Source: Halocalculus aciditolerans (GTDB taxonomy: Archaea > Halobacteriota > Halobacteria > Halobacteriales > Halobacteriaceae). Taken from it: DNA of 64,000 nt. This document shows, piece by piece, positions 16,062-25,196 of the stretch; within the stretch, counting starts at the first letter, position 1; the number at the start of each line of letters is the position of its first letter. Location: positions 868,001 through 932,000 of the forward strand of contig NZ_BMPG01000001.1 in assembly GCF_014647475.1 (NCBI RefSeq), in the 5' to 3' direction. Made by a program: the position numbers and the translations under genes. A model generated the notes under the pieces. That model worked only from the letters and a program-made list of their open reading frames with translations. It searched no databases and had not been told where the DNA came from.

Positions 16062-16883
16062 TTAGCTCGCGAGGACCGTTTGCGCGACGTTCGCGAGTTC
16101 GGACGGCGGCGCTTCTTCGAGTCGGTCGTCCGCGAGCTTCAGGCGGAGGCGCGGCCGGCCGACGTCGATGGGGACCTTCTCCGTGTCGATGAGGCCCTTG
16201 TCCTCGAGCTTGGTCTTCGTGCGGCTGAACGTCGCCTTGGAGGCGATGCCGACGTCCTCGCCCCATTTCGAGATGTCGTAGAGGAGGACGCGGTTCTTCG
16301 CCGCGACGAGGAGGCTGACGGTGACTTCGTCGAGGCCGTCGCCGTCGCCACGCGCGGTCTCCATGGACGCCATCACGCCGTCGAAGTCGCCTTCGACGTC
16401 GGGGCTGATTTCGTCGTCGAGCGTCTGCCGGACGCGGCTGATCGCCGGGGTGCGGAGAGAGAACTCGTCGGCGTCGTCGAACGTTTCGACGGCCGCGTCG
16501 TAGGACGTGGCGGCGAAGTCGGGGTCGTCGGTGGCGACACCGCCGACCTGGCCGCCGGCCTCGACGAGCGAGACGGTCTGCGTCTCGGTGACGAGGAGGC
16601 TACTCCGGTTGGACGCGTCGGCCGTCGCGAGCTCGAGCGTGCCAGATTCGAGGAGGTCTGCCGTGTTGGACGCGACGATGAAGTCGTCCATGACGTCTTT
16701 CAGCAAGCCCTTCTCGGCGACGAGTTTGATCGTCGGAAGGTCCCCCTCGTAGTTCGTCGTCGCGTCGACGACACGCTCGACGGTGTCCGCCGACGGATTG
16801 ACGACGTAGAGTTCAGAAGGCTCCCCCCGGAGCACTTCCCCCAGTACTTCCTCGACATCCGTGCCGAGCAGGTTCGCTGTCAT
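16062..16883 (-). CDS. tbsP: TbsP-like haloarchaeal transcription regulator
   Basis: 273 residues in two parts: an N-terminal alpha/beta region of about 110 residues (MTANLLGTDVEEVLGEVL start) and a C-terminal winged-helix DNA-binding domain near residues 195-260 (DISKWGEDVGIASKATF, then KTKLEDKGLID and GRPRLRLKL as wing). The organisation and sequence match the family described in Haloferax volcanii as TbsP, a regulator of glycolytic/gluconeogenic gene expression acting with TrmB. Identification is from memory of the family. Its own promoter has two palindromes, suggesting autoregulation. Confidence 0.8.
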   Translation of the reverse strand: MTANLLGTDVEEVLGEVLRGEPSELYVVNPSADTVERVVDATTNYEGDLPTIKLVAEKGLLKDVMDDFIVASNTADLLESGTLELATADASNRSSLLVTETQTVSLVEAGGQVGGVATDDPDFAATSYDAAVETFDDADEFSLRTPAISRVRQTLDDEISPDVEGDFDGVMASMETARGDGDGLDEVTVSLLVAAKNRVLLYDISKWGEDVGIASKATFSRTKTKLEDKGLIDTEKVPIDVGRPRLRLKLADDRLEEAPPSELANVAQTVLAS

Positions 16884-16908
16884 ACCTACTCTCCACTAAC
16901 ACACCGGG

Positions 16909-16948
16909 CTATAAAATTTTATCGGCAATTAGACTCGGATTAAATCCG
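16909..16948 (-). promoter_or_regulatory. tbsP promoter with palindromic TATA region
   Basis: ATAAAATTTTAT at 16911-16922 is a perfect 12-bp palindrome; read on the minus strand it supplies a TATA box about 28-39 nt before the tbsP ATG, implying a nearly leaderless mRNA. A second inverted repeat, CGGATT-A-AATCCG at 16936-16948, lies just upstream in the position of BRE or an operator. The promoter role follows from position; regulator binding is inference. Confidence 0.6.
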
Positions 16949-16983
16949 TCGTGGCGCGGTTAGCTACCCATTGTATTAGCGTC

Positions 16984-19026
16984 CTAACTCATCTCACGAA
17001 TGCGTTCTGCGGCGTCGTCGGACCAGTGAAACTCTCCATCGAGGATAACGGGGAGTTCTTCCTGTTCGAGAAAACTCACAGTCTGTCCCGCCGAGAGCTC
17101 TGTCTCGATGGAGTTCCCGCAGAGGTGGAGCGAACTCGGTCCCGGCGTGCGGGCGTGATAGACGCCGCCGTGCACCCAGATGCTGTTCGCGTCGTACGTG
17201 ACGGCGAATCGGTCGCCGGCGGAGTCGACGGTGACGGTGGCCGGAATCGCGGCCTCGGACTCCGTCACGACCTGCGTGCCGTCGCCGACGACCGCGTAGT
17301 CCTTCCCCATCATGATTCGGCGGCGAGCGAGGCGGACGGCGCGGTCGATGCTGAAGCCGTTGACGAGGAGTTTCGCGAACGCCGTCCCGACTTTCGCCGC
17401 CTGCTCGTCGAGGACTTTCCGGAACGTCACCGCGCCCGCGACGCTCCCCTTCCGCACGAGTTCCAGCCCCTCGTGGTAGGAGCCACAGGCGTTCAGGAAG
17501 AACGTCTGGGCGTTCGACTCCTCGATGGTCGACACCGCGAGATTCCCGTCCGCGCACCGCAGTCCGTCCACCTCACAGTGGCCGATGTAGTGGACGAAGT
17601 CGTGGTCGTCTTCGAGGAGGGCGGCGAGTTCGGCGCGCGTGAGGTTCTTTTCGAGCCGGAGGTCCATGTCGACGTCCTCGGCGCGCTCCCGGTAGATCTC
17701 GGCGACGCGTTCGTGTTCTTCGCGCATCGCTTCGTCGTTGAGGACGACGGCGACGGAGATGCCGCCCGGGGAGACGTCGAGGTAGTCGAGGTGGTTCTCG
17801 TAGGCCTCCGGGAGCGTCTTGAACACGTCGATGGGGGTGCCGTCGGCGAGCCAGCCGGAGACGCGGCCGTCGCGGAGTCTCGGCTTGAGCATCTCGACCT
17901 GCGCGACCGGGCCGACGCCCGCCCGGTAGAAGTCGTCGAGCGAGCGCTTCATCAGCTCCTGGCTCTCCAGCTCGGCGGTCTCGGGCGGGTAGATGACGGA
18001 GAGGCGGTCGAGGAGGAAGGGGAGGGTCTCGGCGTTCTGGAGCGTGGGTTCGACGTGCATCGCGAGGTGCCAGTCCGGGAGGCCGTCCGCGATGCGGTCG
18101 TAGGGCGCGTCGACGTACGCCCGCAGGCGTTCGTCGGGAGCCATCGCGTAGAACTCGGCGGCGGTCGTCTCGAACTCGTCGAGGAGGCGCGTCTCCGCGA
18201 CGTCCATGCCGTGCGGGCCGGCGTTCCGGACGAGGCAGTCGAGCCAGAACACGCGCGCGAGCAGCGCCGGCGCGCGCTCGACGACGTTCGGGCCGAGGTC
18301 GTAGGCGAAGTCCGCGTCGGGCGCTCGAACGCGCGCGCGCTCGCCGGGTTCGACGGAGACGTCCGCGCCGAGGTAGTAGGCGAGCGGGGCGACGGTGAGG
18401 AGCGTTTCGAGGTCGCGGGGGACGCAGACGTCGATGCCGGTGTCGGGGACGGCGTCGGCGACGGCGGCCGGGACGTCGTAGTCGTCGCCGAACTCGACTT
18501 CCGGCGGGTGGCCGCGCATCGTCTCGAAGGAGCGGTCGGGCCGCGTGGTTCGGAGCGCCGAACTCGCGGCGGCCACGGCGGCGGCGACGCCTTCGACCGT
18601 TTCGGGGACGGTGACGGTCGCGCTCGGCGCGCGGATGCGCGACCGGAACCCGATGGTGACGCGGTCGGCGTCGCCGAGAGAGACGTGGAGGCGGTCGTCG
18701 GTGCGCTCGATGGTCGCGGGGCCGCGGAATTTGACGTACGTCTTCACGGCGGCGTCGACGTTCAGTTCGTACGCGCCCGCGGGGAGGTCGACGGCGTCGG
18801 CGTCCCGGGAGAGGTCGCTGGTCTCCGTCGTGTCGAGGTCGAGAATAGTCGCGTAGAGCGGCGGTAGCGAGAACGAGGAGAGGTCGCCCGCGGCGGTGGC
18901 GTCGACGGGATGGGAGAGGTCAGCAGGCTCGCCGCAGGGCGTCCAGTCCGGGGTTTCGACGAGAACTTCCCGGTTCGCGCTATCCCGCGCACGAACGCCG
19001 TTCCCGGACACGTCCCAGTCGATCAC
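16984..19026 (-). CDS. CHAT-domain (caspase-like) cysteine protease homologue
   Basis: 680 residues starting from a GTG at 19026 (read VIDWDVSGNGVRARD). That start is chosen because a minus-strand TATA box (CTATAT around 19055-19060) lies about 30 nt upstream and no in-frame ATG precedes similarity. The C-terminal third is a CHAT domain: DFVHYIGHCEVDG carries the catalytic His near residue 475, and TFFLNACGSYHEG the catalytic Cys near residue 512. The N-terminal two thirds (beta-rich, then helical) are haloarchaeal-specific. No transmembrane helix is seen, so it is probably cytoplasmic. CHAT proteases are often effectors in conflict or death systems, but no target or sensor gene is adjacent here. 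Confidence 0.85.
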   Translation of the reverse strand: MIDWDVSGNGVRARDSANREVLVETPDWTPCGEPADLSHPVDATAAGDLSSFSLPPLYATILDLDTTETSDLSRDADAVDLPAGAYELNVDAAVKTYVKFRGPATIERTDDRLHVSLGDADRVTIGFRSRIRAPSATVTVPETVEGVAAAVAAASSALRTTRPDRSFETMRGHPPEVEFGDDYDVPAAVADAVPDTGIDVCVPRDLETLLTVAPLAYYLGADVSVEPGERARVRAPDADFAYDLGPNVVERAPALLARVFWLDCLVRNAGPHGMDVAETRLLDEFETTAAEFYAMAPDERLRAYVDAPYDRIADGLPDWHLAMHVEPTLQNAETLPFLLDRLSVIYPPETAELESQELMKRSLDDFYRAGVGPVAQVEMLKPRLRDGRVSGWLADGTPIDVFKTLPEAYENHLDYLDVSPGGISVAVVLNDEAMREEHERVAEIYRERAEDVDMDLRLEKNLTRAELAALLEDDHDFVHYIGHCEVDGLRCADGNLAVSTIEESNAQTFFLNACGSYHEGLELVRKGSVAGAVTFRKVLDEQAAKVGTAFAKLLVNGFSIDRAVRLARRRIMMGKDYAVVGDGTQVVTESEAAIPATVTVDSAGDRFAVTYDANSIWVHGGVYHARTPGPSSLHLCGNSIETELSAGQTVSFLEQEELPVILDGEFHWSDDAAERIREMS

Positions 19027-19149
19027 GTAGTGGAAAGGTAACCAGCGGCGGACATATAGAGTTGTCGAGCACCTCCGTTCTCGCTGATAGATTCTGCGAA
19101 TATCGTCCGCGGTGTATAGACTTATTGGGCCGGGAGATGCCCCTTCTAC
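19027..19149. promoter_or_regulatory. Divergent promoter region CHAT gene / glyA
   Basis: Contains a minus-strand TATA-like box at about 19053-19061 for the CHAT gene and a plus-strand box (GTATAGACTTATT, about 19112-19125) 25-38 nt before the glyA ATG. Both spacings fit haloarchaeal leaderless initiation. Confidence 0.55.
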
Positions 19150-20397
19150 ATGGAGTATCCGTCCGTCCGAGAGACCGACCCGGCCGTCGCCGACGCCCTC
19201 GAAGGCGAGGTCGAACGCCAGCAGGACACCCTCGCGATGATCGCGAGCGAGAACCACGTCAGCGAAGCCGTGCTCGAAGCGCAGGGGAGCGTCCTGACGA
19301 ACAAGTACGCGGAAGGCTACCCGGGCGGGCGGTACTACGCGGGCTGTGAGAACGCAGACCAGGTGGAGACCCTCGCCATCGAGCGCGCGAAGGAACTCTG
19401 GGGCGCAGACCACGTGAACGTCCAGCCGCACTCCGGGTCGTCGGCGAACATGGCGGTCTACTTCTCCGTCCTCGAGCCGGGCGATTCGATTCTCTCGCTC
19501 GACCTGACGCACGGCGGCCACCTCTCCCACGGCCACCACGTGAACTTCGCGGGGAAGCTCTACGACGTCACGCACTACAAGGTCGACGAGGAGACGGGCC
19601 GCCTCGACTACGACGCCATCGTCGAGCGCGCCGAGGACGTCGACCCGGACATCATCGTCTCCGGGGCGTCCGCGTACCCGCGCGAGATCGATTGGACGGC
19701 GATTCAGGCGGCCGCGGACGCCGTCGACGCCTACCACATGGCGGACATCGCGCACATCACCGGGCTGGTCGCCGCGGGCGAGCACGCGAACCCGGTCGGC
19801 GTCGCGGACTTCGTCACGGGGTCGACGCACAAGACCATCCGCGCGGGCCGCGGCGGCATCGTCATGTGCGACGAGGAACACGCGAAAGCCGTCGACTCCG
19901 CGGTCTTCCCCGGGTCGCAGGGCGGCCCGCTGATGCACAACGTCGCCGGGAAAGCGGTCGGGTTCGGCGAAGCCTTAGAGCCCGAGTTCGCGGAGTACGC
20001 CGCACAGGTCGTCGAGAACGCCGAGGTCCTCGCCGAAACCCTCCAGGACCACGGGTTCTCCCTCGTCTCCGGCGGCACGGACACGCACCTCGTGCTCGCG
20101 GACCTCCGCGAATCCCACCCCGACGTCACGGGCGGCGACGCCGAGGATGCCCTCCAGGAGGTCGGCATCGTCCTGAACGCGAACACCGTCCCCGGCGAGA
20201 CGCGCTCCGCGTTCAACCCCTCCGGAATTCGCGCCGGCACGCCCGCGCTCACCACGCGCGGCTTCGACGCCGACGCGATGCGCACCGTCGGCGACTGCAT
20301 CGCCCGCGTCGTCTCCAACATCGGCGACGCCGACGTCTACGCCGAGGTCGCCGCCGACGTCCAGGAACTCTGCGACGACCACCCCATCTACGAGTAG
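19150..20397 (+). CDS. glyA: Serine hydroxymethyltransferase
   Basis: PLP enzyme that converts serine plus tetrahydrofolate into glycine plus 5,10-methylene-THF. 415 residues, normal for the family. Visible motifs: LAMIASENHVS, KYAEGYPGGRYYAG (which binds substrate), HSGSSANMAVY, MADIAHITGLV and the Schiff-base Lys in GSTHKTIRAGRGG near residue 227. It lies 126 nt before folD on the same strand, whose product uses the methylene-THF made here. Confidence 0.98.
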   Translation: MEYPSVRETDPAVADALEGEVERQQDTLAMIASENHVSEAVLEAQGSVLTNKYAEGYPGGRYYAGCENADQVETLAIERAKELWGADHVNVQPHSGSSANMAVYFSVLEPGDSILSLDLTHGGHLSHGHHVNFAGKLYDVTHYKVDEETGRLDYDAIVERAEDVDPDIIVSGASAYPREIDWTAIQAAADAVDAYHMADIAHITGLVAAGEHANPVGVADFVTGSTHKTIRAGRGGIVMCDEEHAKAVDSAVFPGSQGGPLMHNVAGKAVGFGEALEPEFAEYAAQVVENAEVLAETLQDHGFSLVSGGTDTHLVLADLRESHPDVTGGDAEDALQEVGIVLNANTVPGETRSAFNPSGIRAGTPALTTRGFDADAMRTVGDCIARVVSNIGDADVYAEVAADVQELCDDHPIYE

Positions 20398-20523
20398 CGC
20401 CGCCGCACACCGCCTCCGACTCACTGCCGACTACTACACGAACGTGACTACTTCTCCATTTACGTCTGTGGTTTTGGGCACGTCTCCGCGGGGTTGAAGG
20501 GCGCGGGCGTCTACTGTTCGGGT

Positions 20524-21405
20524 ATGACCACCGTCATCGATGGGAACGCCGTCGCGGAGGACGTGCGCGCGGACGTCGCGGCGACCGTGGACGCGCTCGA
20601 CGCCGAGGGCGTGACGCCGGGGCTCGCGACCGTCCTGATGAGCGACGACGACGCCAGCTCGACGTACGTCTCGATGAAGCAACGCGACTGCGAGGAGGTC
20701 GGCATCGAGAGCTTCCACGTCGAAATCGACCCCGACGAACCCGCGAGCGAGCTCTACGAGACCATCGACGACCTGAACGCGCGCGAGGACGTGCACGGTA
20801 TCCTCGTCCAGCTCCCCCTGCCGGACCACGTCGACGAGCGCGAGGTCCTGCGGCGCGTCGACCCCGCGAAGGACGTCGACGGCTTCCACCCGGAGAACGT
20901 CGGCCGCCTCGTCGCCGGCGACCCCCGATTCGTCCCCTGCACGCCGAACGGCGTGATGCGCCTGCTCGACGACGCCGACGTCCCCCTCGACGGGCTGGAC
21001 GCGACCGTCGTCGGCCGGTCGAACATCGTCGGGAAACCCCTCTCGAACCTCCTCCTCCAGGAGAACGCGACGGTGACGACCTGTCACTCGCGCACGACCG
21101 ACCTCGAAGCGCACACGCGGAGCGCCGACCTCGTCGTCGCCGCCGCCGGCATCCCCGAGTTCATCGACGCCAGCATGCTCGCCGAGGGCGCAGTCGTCAT
21201 CGACGTCGGCACGAACCGCGTCGAGGATAGCTCGGAAAAAGGCTACCACCTCACCGGCGACGTCGACTTCGAGAGCGCGAAGGAGAAAGCGAGCGTCATC
21301 TCCCCCTCCCCGGGCGGCGTCGGCCCGATGACGCGCGCGATGCTCCTCGTCAACACCGTCGAGGCCGCCGCTGCCCTCACCGACAGCGACGTCCCGCTCC
21401 CCTAG
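20524..21405 (+). CDS. folD: Methylene-THF dehydrogenase / cyclohydrolase
   Basis: Bifunctional enzyme oxidising 5,10-methylene-THF to 5,10-methenyl-THF and hydrolysing it to 10-formyl-THF. 293 residues. Signatures: TYVSMKQRDCEEVGI with the catalytic Lys, VDGFHPENVGRL, the Rossmann segment VGRSNIVGKPLSNLL and the C-terminal PSPGGVGPMTRAML. The presence of FolD with GlyA indicates THF-based (not methanopterin-based) one-carbon metabolism, as known for haloarchaea. Start at 20524 is used because GGGT-ATG is the typical context and upstream residues are not conserved. Confidence 0.97.
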   Translation: MTTVIDGNAVAEDVRADVAATVDALDAEGVTPGLATVLMSDDDASSTYVSMKQRDCEEVGIESFHVEIDPDEPASELYETIDDLNAREDVHGILVQLPLPDHVDEREVLRRVDPAKDVDGFHPENVGRLVAGDPRFVPCTPNGVMRLLDDADVPLDGLDATVVGRSNIVGKPLSNLLLQENATVTTCHSRTTDLEAHTRSADLVVAAAGIPEFIDASMLAEGAVVIDVGTNRVEDSSEKGYHLTGDVDFESAKEKASVISPSPGGVGPMTRAMLLVNTVEAAAALTDSDVPLP

Positions 21406-21456
21406 CGAGCCGCCCCACTCCGTCTCGATTCGTTCGCGTTCGCGGATTCGCGCCGA

Positions 21457-22653
21457 CTACCAGTCGACCTGTCCCGGTGGGACGCCCCAGGACAAGTGGT
21501 AGGTGGTGTTGGCGTCCCCGCGGCGGGCGCGGACGTCGACGTCCTCGAAGGTGTAAGCGCCGCGCTCGGGTTCGTCGTGGAGCGTGAACGCGGACGCGTC
21601 CGCGTTCGCGGTCACGTAGACGGCGTCGCCGGGTTCGAGCGGCGCGTCCGTGGTGACGGTCGCGTTACTCCCGACGGCGTCGGCCTGGAACACCCACTGC
21701 CTGCTCTCGGCGGCGTCGACGCGGAACGTCGTGTTCGCCGGGAGGGTCGCGCCGCCGGCGTTCCGGATTTCGAACGCGCGCTTGTCCTCGACCGTTGAGA
21801 GCGAGAGGCGGGGAACGTCGGCGACCCACGGCGGCGGCCCGGACCAGTCCGCGTCGGTGTCGAGCGTCACCGACTGCTCGTACTGCTCCGTGGTGTTGTC
21901 GGCGGTCCGCTCGAAGGACGCGTGGACGGCGGCGACGACGCCGCCGGGCGTGACGAGCGCCGTCCCCTCGTACGCCGTGACGAACCCGTGACTCCGGTGC
22001 TGCGGGACGCCGTCGGCGGTGAGGCGGACGAACGTCCGGCCGCCGCGCTCCACGGTCCCATTGACAGTATAATCGCCGTCGGCGAGGAGCTCCACGGGCG
22101 CGTTGTCCGGGGAGAACACCCCGTGCGTCAGACCGGCGGGGACCGTGCCGGTCGCGTTCTGCAGGACGCTGGAGTACGTCTCGTTACCGACGACGGCCCG
22201 GGTATAGCCGTGTGAGCCCGTCCGGTAGACCTCGCTCGTCCGCCGTTCTCCGTCCGTCGTGCTGGTTCGCTCGCTGTAGTACGTCCCGTTCGCGGCGTGT
22301 GCGTGGCGGAAGGCGGTGCTCCCGTTCGGGTTCGTCCCCTCGACGGTGAGCGCTACCGACTCGTTCGCCACTGCGCTCTCGTGCGCGCGCCGGATGGCGG
22401 AGACGTTCGTGAGCGTGCCGTCCGCTGCGACGCCCGGCGGGTACTGGTCAGCCGTCGCGTTCCCCGTGACGGTGTACGCCGAGGCGACGGACGTCGCGGT
22501 GGTCGTCGTATCGGTGTCCGTGCTGGTCGCCGTAGCAGGACCGGTCGTCGGCGCGGTGCCGGTCGTGCTGGTCGTTCCGTCGCTACAGCCGGCGGTGACG
22601 AGGAGGAGGGCGACAGCGACGGCGAGCGCCGCGCGACGCGTCGGGGACGTCAT
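21457..22653 (-). CDS. Haloarchaeal surface lipoprotein (DUF7537-like)
   Basis: 398 residues with a Sec-type signal peptide and lipobox LLVTAGC, giving a lipid-anchored Cys at residue 23. This is followed by a Thr/Ser-rich linker (about 25-60) expected to be O-glycosylated and a large beta-rich domain with many N-glycosylation sequons (NGT, NAT, NTT). The C-terminus lacks a membrane helix. The layout resembles haloarchaeal lipoproteins annotated as DUF7537; this assignment is tentative and no function is known. It converges on folD with 51 nt between stops. Confidence 0.8.
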   Translation of the reverse strand: MTSPTRRAALAVAVALLLVTAGCSDGTTSTTGTAPTTGPATATSTDTDTTTTATSVASAYTVTGNATADQYPPGVAADGTLTNVSAIRRAHESAVANESVALTVEGTNPNGSTAFRHAHAANGTYYSERTSTTDGERRTSEVYRTGSHGYTRAVVGNETYSSVLQNATGTVPAGLTHGVFSPDNAPVELLADGDYTVNGTVERGGRTFVRLTADGVPQHRSHGFVTAYEGTALVTPGGVVAAVHASFERTADNTTEQYEQSVTLDTDADWSGPPPWVADVPRLSLSTVEDKRAFEIRNAGGATLPANTTFRVDAAESRQWVFQADAVGSNATVTTDAPLEPGDAVYVTANADASAFTLHDEPERGAYTFEDVDVRARRGDANTTYHLSWGVPPGQVDW

Positions 22654-22845
22654 CGTCAGCAGTGACAGCGTGTGGTTCTATAAGCGCCGGGGCGTCTCGA
22701 CCCGGTATCACACCGGCGCTCACGCGGTGACTACCGGCGAGCGTCCACGAAAGTTACGCGTGCTAACTGGTGGGGCGGGGGAACGTCCCTCTGTTCGCTT
22801 TCCGGCTGCCCCAGGTTTATGCTGTTGGCTGACCGCTCGTTCAGT

Positions 22846-23805
22846 ATGGTGTCTGAGCCGAGCGAGGACGTGCAGGCGGTGCTCGCCGCGATGGAGTCGA
22901 TGGACCTCCCGGAGATACACGAACTCGAACCCGAGCAGGTCCGCGAGGGCATGGAGGGGCGGTTCGCGGGCGCGGAACCCGTCGCCGACGTCGGTGCCGT
23001 CGAGGACCGCGAGATTCCCGGACCCGACGGCGACATCCCCGTGCGCGTCTACACGCCCGAGAGCGAGGGCCCGCACCCGGTCGTCGTCTTCTACCACGGC
23101 GGCGGGTTCGTCTTCGGGAGCCCCGACGGCCACGACGCGCCCGCGCGCCTCCTGACGAACGGCGCGGACGCCGTCGTCGTCTCCGTCGACTACCGACTCG
23201 CCCCCGAACACCCCTTCCCCGCGCCCGTCGAGGACGCCTACGCCGCCCTCCGGTGGGTCGCCGAGAACCAGGAAGCCGTCGGCGGGAACGGCACGGTTGC
23301 CGTCGCCGGCGACTCCGCGGGCGGGAACCTCGCCGCCGTCGCCGCGCTCGCCGCGCGCAACCGCGACGACGGCCCCGACGTCGCCTACCAGGCGCTCGTC
23401 TACCCCGTCGTCGACTTCCGCGAGGACGCCGCGGGCGGCGGCTACGCCTCCCACGTGGAGAACGCCGAGGGCTACTTCCTCACCGCCGCCGACATGGAGT
23501 ACTTCCACGACCACTACGCGCCCTCGTGGGTCCACCACAGAAACCCCTACCTCAGCCCGCTCCTCGCCGAGAGCCACGCCGACCTCCCGCCCGCGACCGT
23601 CGCCACCTGCGGGTTCGACCCGCTCCGCGACGAAGGCCGCGCGTACGCCGACGCCCTCGACGCCGACGGCGTCGACGTCACTCGCCGCGAGTACGACGAC
23701 CTCATCCACGGCGTCCTCAACATGGTCCAGGAGCCCATGGACGTTCAGGGCGGCCACGATCTCCTCGACGACGTCGCCGGCGACCTCCGCGACGCCCTCC
23801 ACTGA
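22846..23805 (+). CDS. Alpha/beta hydrolase of the HSL (esterase/lipase) family
   Basis: 319 residues. FYHGGGFVFGS is the oxyanion-hole HGGG motif, VAGDSAGGNLA carries the nucleophilic Ser, GFDPLRDEG the catalytic Asp and DDLIHGVLNM the His, so all catalytic elements of hormone-sensitive-lipase-type esterases are present. It likely hydrolyses short acyl esters; no natural substrate is indicated. The start MVSEPSED at 22846 is preferred over the in-frame GCTGTTG-region start nine codons upstream. Convergent with the next gene (stops adjacent). Confidence 0.93.
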   Translation: MVSEPSEDVQAVLAAMESMDLPEIHELEPEQVREGMEGRFAGAEPVADVGAVEDREIPGPDGDIPVRVYTPESEGPHPVVVFYHGGGFVFGSPDGHDAPARLLTNGADAVVVSVDYRLAPEHPFPAPVEDAYAALRWVAENQEAVGGNGTVAVAGDSAGGNLAAVAALAARNRDDGPDVAYQALVYPVVDFREDAAGGGYASHVENAEGYFLTAADMEYFHDHYAPSWVHHRNPYLSPLLAESHADLPPATVATCGFDPLRDEGRAYADALDADGVDVTRREYDDLIHGVLNMVQEPMDVQGGHDLLDDVAGDLRDALH

Positions 23806-24549
23806 CTACGCGAGGGCCGAGAGCGCGTCGCGCGCCCGCTCCACGCCCGACTCGTCCCCGCGGGCGGCGTCCGCCGCCGCGCGCGCCGCCGAAACGAGCG
23901 CCTCCGACTCCTCGACGCCGACGTCCCCGTCGAGCGCCCGCACCCGCTTCACGTGGTCGCCGAGCGACTCCAAAACATCCCGCAGGCCGCGTCCTGTCTC
24001 TTCCCCCCACTCCCGGAGCTCCTGACGGTAGTCCCGCACCGCGTTCGCGTACCCCAGCCCGCGCGAATCCCGGAGCGAATCCGGGACTTCGCTCGCGTCC
24101 GGCCGCTCCCCGTCCGCCGCCGCCGAGACGAGCGACTCGAAGTACGCTTCTTCTCCCTCGCTCACGTCCGTCCGCCGCGCGAGCGTCCCCGCGACGAACC
24201 GGAGCTCCGCCGCCGCGAGGTACGTGTCGTCGAGGTCGAGCAGCTCCCCGCCGCGCACGAACCCGCGCTCCCGGAGGTACGCCCGCGCCGCCTCCTCCGC
24301 CGCCTCCGCAGCGAGCACAATGTCGCCGCCTCTCTCGCCGTCTGCCGAACCGGCTCGCACGTCTCTTTCTCCTCGGGCGGCGAGCACTTCCCCGAGGTCG
24401 AGGTCGGCCGCGTGGTCCGTGTGTTCTCGTCGTTCGCCGACGCCGACGCTCACCACGCTCCCGCACTCCGGACACTCCACGCTCCCCGTCTCGAAGTACG
24501 ACCACTCCGCGCCACACGCCTTGCACTCTCGACGACCACGAACCTCCAT
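23806..24549 (-). CDS. Haloarchaeal zinc-ribbon protein, helical C-terminus
   Basis: 247 residues. The N-terminus has a TFIIB-like zinc ribbon (CKACGAEW then CPECGSV), followed by about 180 residues of predicted helices rich in Ala, Arg and Glu. DDTYLAAAELRFVAGTLARRT and YANAVRDYRQELREWG are the best conserved-looking stretches. I recall such proteins as haloarchaeal DUF7117-type but know no function. The start at 24549 places the zinc ribbon at residues 9-30. Confidence 0.7.
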   Translation of the reverse strand: MEVRGRRECKACGAEWSYFETGSVECPECGSVVSVGVGERREHTDHAADLDLGEVLAARGERDVRAGSADGERGGDIVLAAEAAEEAARAYLRERGFVRGGELLDLDDTYLAAAELRFVAGTLARRTDVSEGEEAYFESLVSAAADGERPDASEVPDSLRDSRGLGYANAVRDYRQELREWGEETGRGLRDVLESLGDHVKRVRALDGDVGVEESEALVSAARAAADAARGDESGVERARDALSALA

Positions 24550-24691
24550 ACCCCACACGACGAGCGCTCGCCGGGAAAGCCCTCGGGTCCGCGTCGGGAG
24601 CGGACGTCGACGACCGCCTTCCCGTGGGAGGAGTGGCAAATACGCCTGTCTGACCGGGACGCTTAAGTGCGGGGCGCGGTACCACACGGGT

Positions 24692-24769
24692 ATGTCGAGC
24701 TCTCTCTCGACCCACGAGGATAGAGTAAGTCGCCGCGAGGCGGCTGGCCGGGAAATCGCCGTCCGATAG
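24692..24769 (+). CDS. Candidate 25-codon leaderless ORF
   Basis: A 25-residue frame (starts MSSSLSTHED, ends REIAVR) whose ATG is preceded by GGGT and, 30 nt upstream, by a TATA-like GCTTAAGT. That spacing is what leaderless haloarchaeal mRNAs show elsewhere in this window, so transcription probably starts at or close to this ATG. It could be a micro-protein or an upstream ORF for the next gene, 61 nt downstream. Supported by signals only, not by homology. Confidence 0.35.
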   Translation: MSSSLSTHEDRVSRREAAGREIAVR

Positions 24770-24830
24770 CCCACTCTCTGCGACTGGCGACCCGGCGCGA
24801 GGTACTGTTCTGCTCGAAGTCGACGGTCAC

Positions 24831-25196
24831 GTGCACGAAGTGTCTCGGAGCGACGCCGCCGCGTTGTGCGGGGAGCTCGAGGACGCGCTGACGGAGCGCG
24901 AGGAGTTCCTGCACACGGCCTGCGAGCATCGGGAGGACGGGGGTTACGTCGTCGAGCGGCGGAACGCGAGTTCGGCGGGCCACCGGAAGGTCTTCGACTC
25001 CGTCGATGCGCTCTGCCGGCTCTACGACCGCCTCCCCGATTCGTTCACGGCGGACGACCTCGACGCGGCGGGCGTGACGGGGAGCCGACGGCACATGCTC
25101 GTCTGGCACTTCGCCGAGCACCCCCGCTTCGACTGCTCGCTCGCGTCGAAACAACCGCTCACCGCCGCGAAAGACGGCGGGGAGGACGACGCGTAG
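24831..25196 (+). CDS. Conserved haloarchaeal protein (DUF7528-like)
   Basis: 121 residues from a GTG start. HEVSRSDAAALCGELEDAL, the paired-charge helix EREEFLHTACEHRE, a DRLPDSFTADDL segment and RRHMLVWHFAEHPRFDC recall a haloarchaeal family numbered DUF7528; this is from memory. Its middle resembles a winged-helix-like arrangement but I would not call it a regulator. The start is uncertain since coding-like sequence continues a few codons upstream without an ATG. Confidence 0.6.
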   Translation: MHEVSRSDAAALCGELEDALTEREEFLHTACEHREDGGYVVERRNASSAGHRKVFDSVDALCRLYDRLPDSFTADDLDAAGVTGSRRHMLVWHFAEHPRFDCSLASKQPLTAAKDGGEDDA

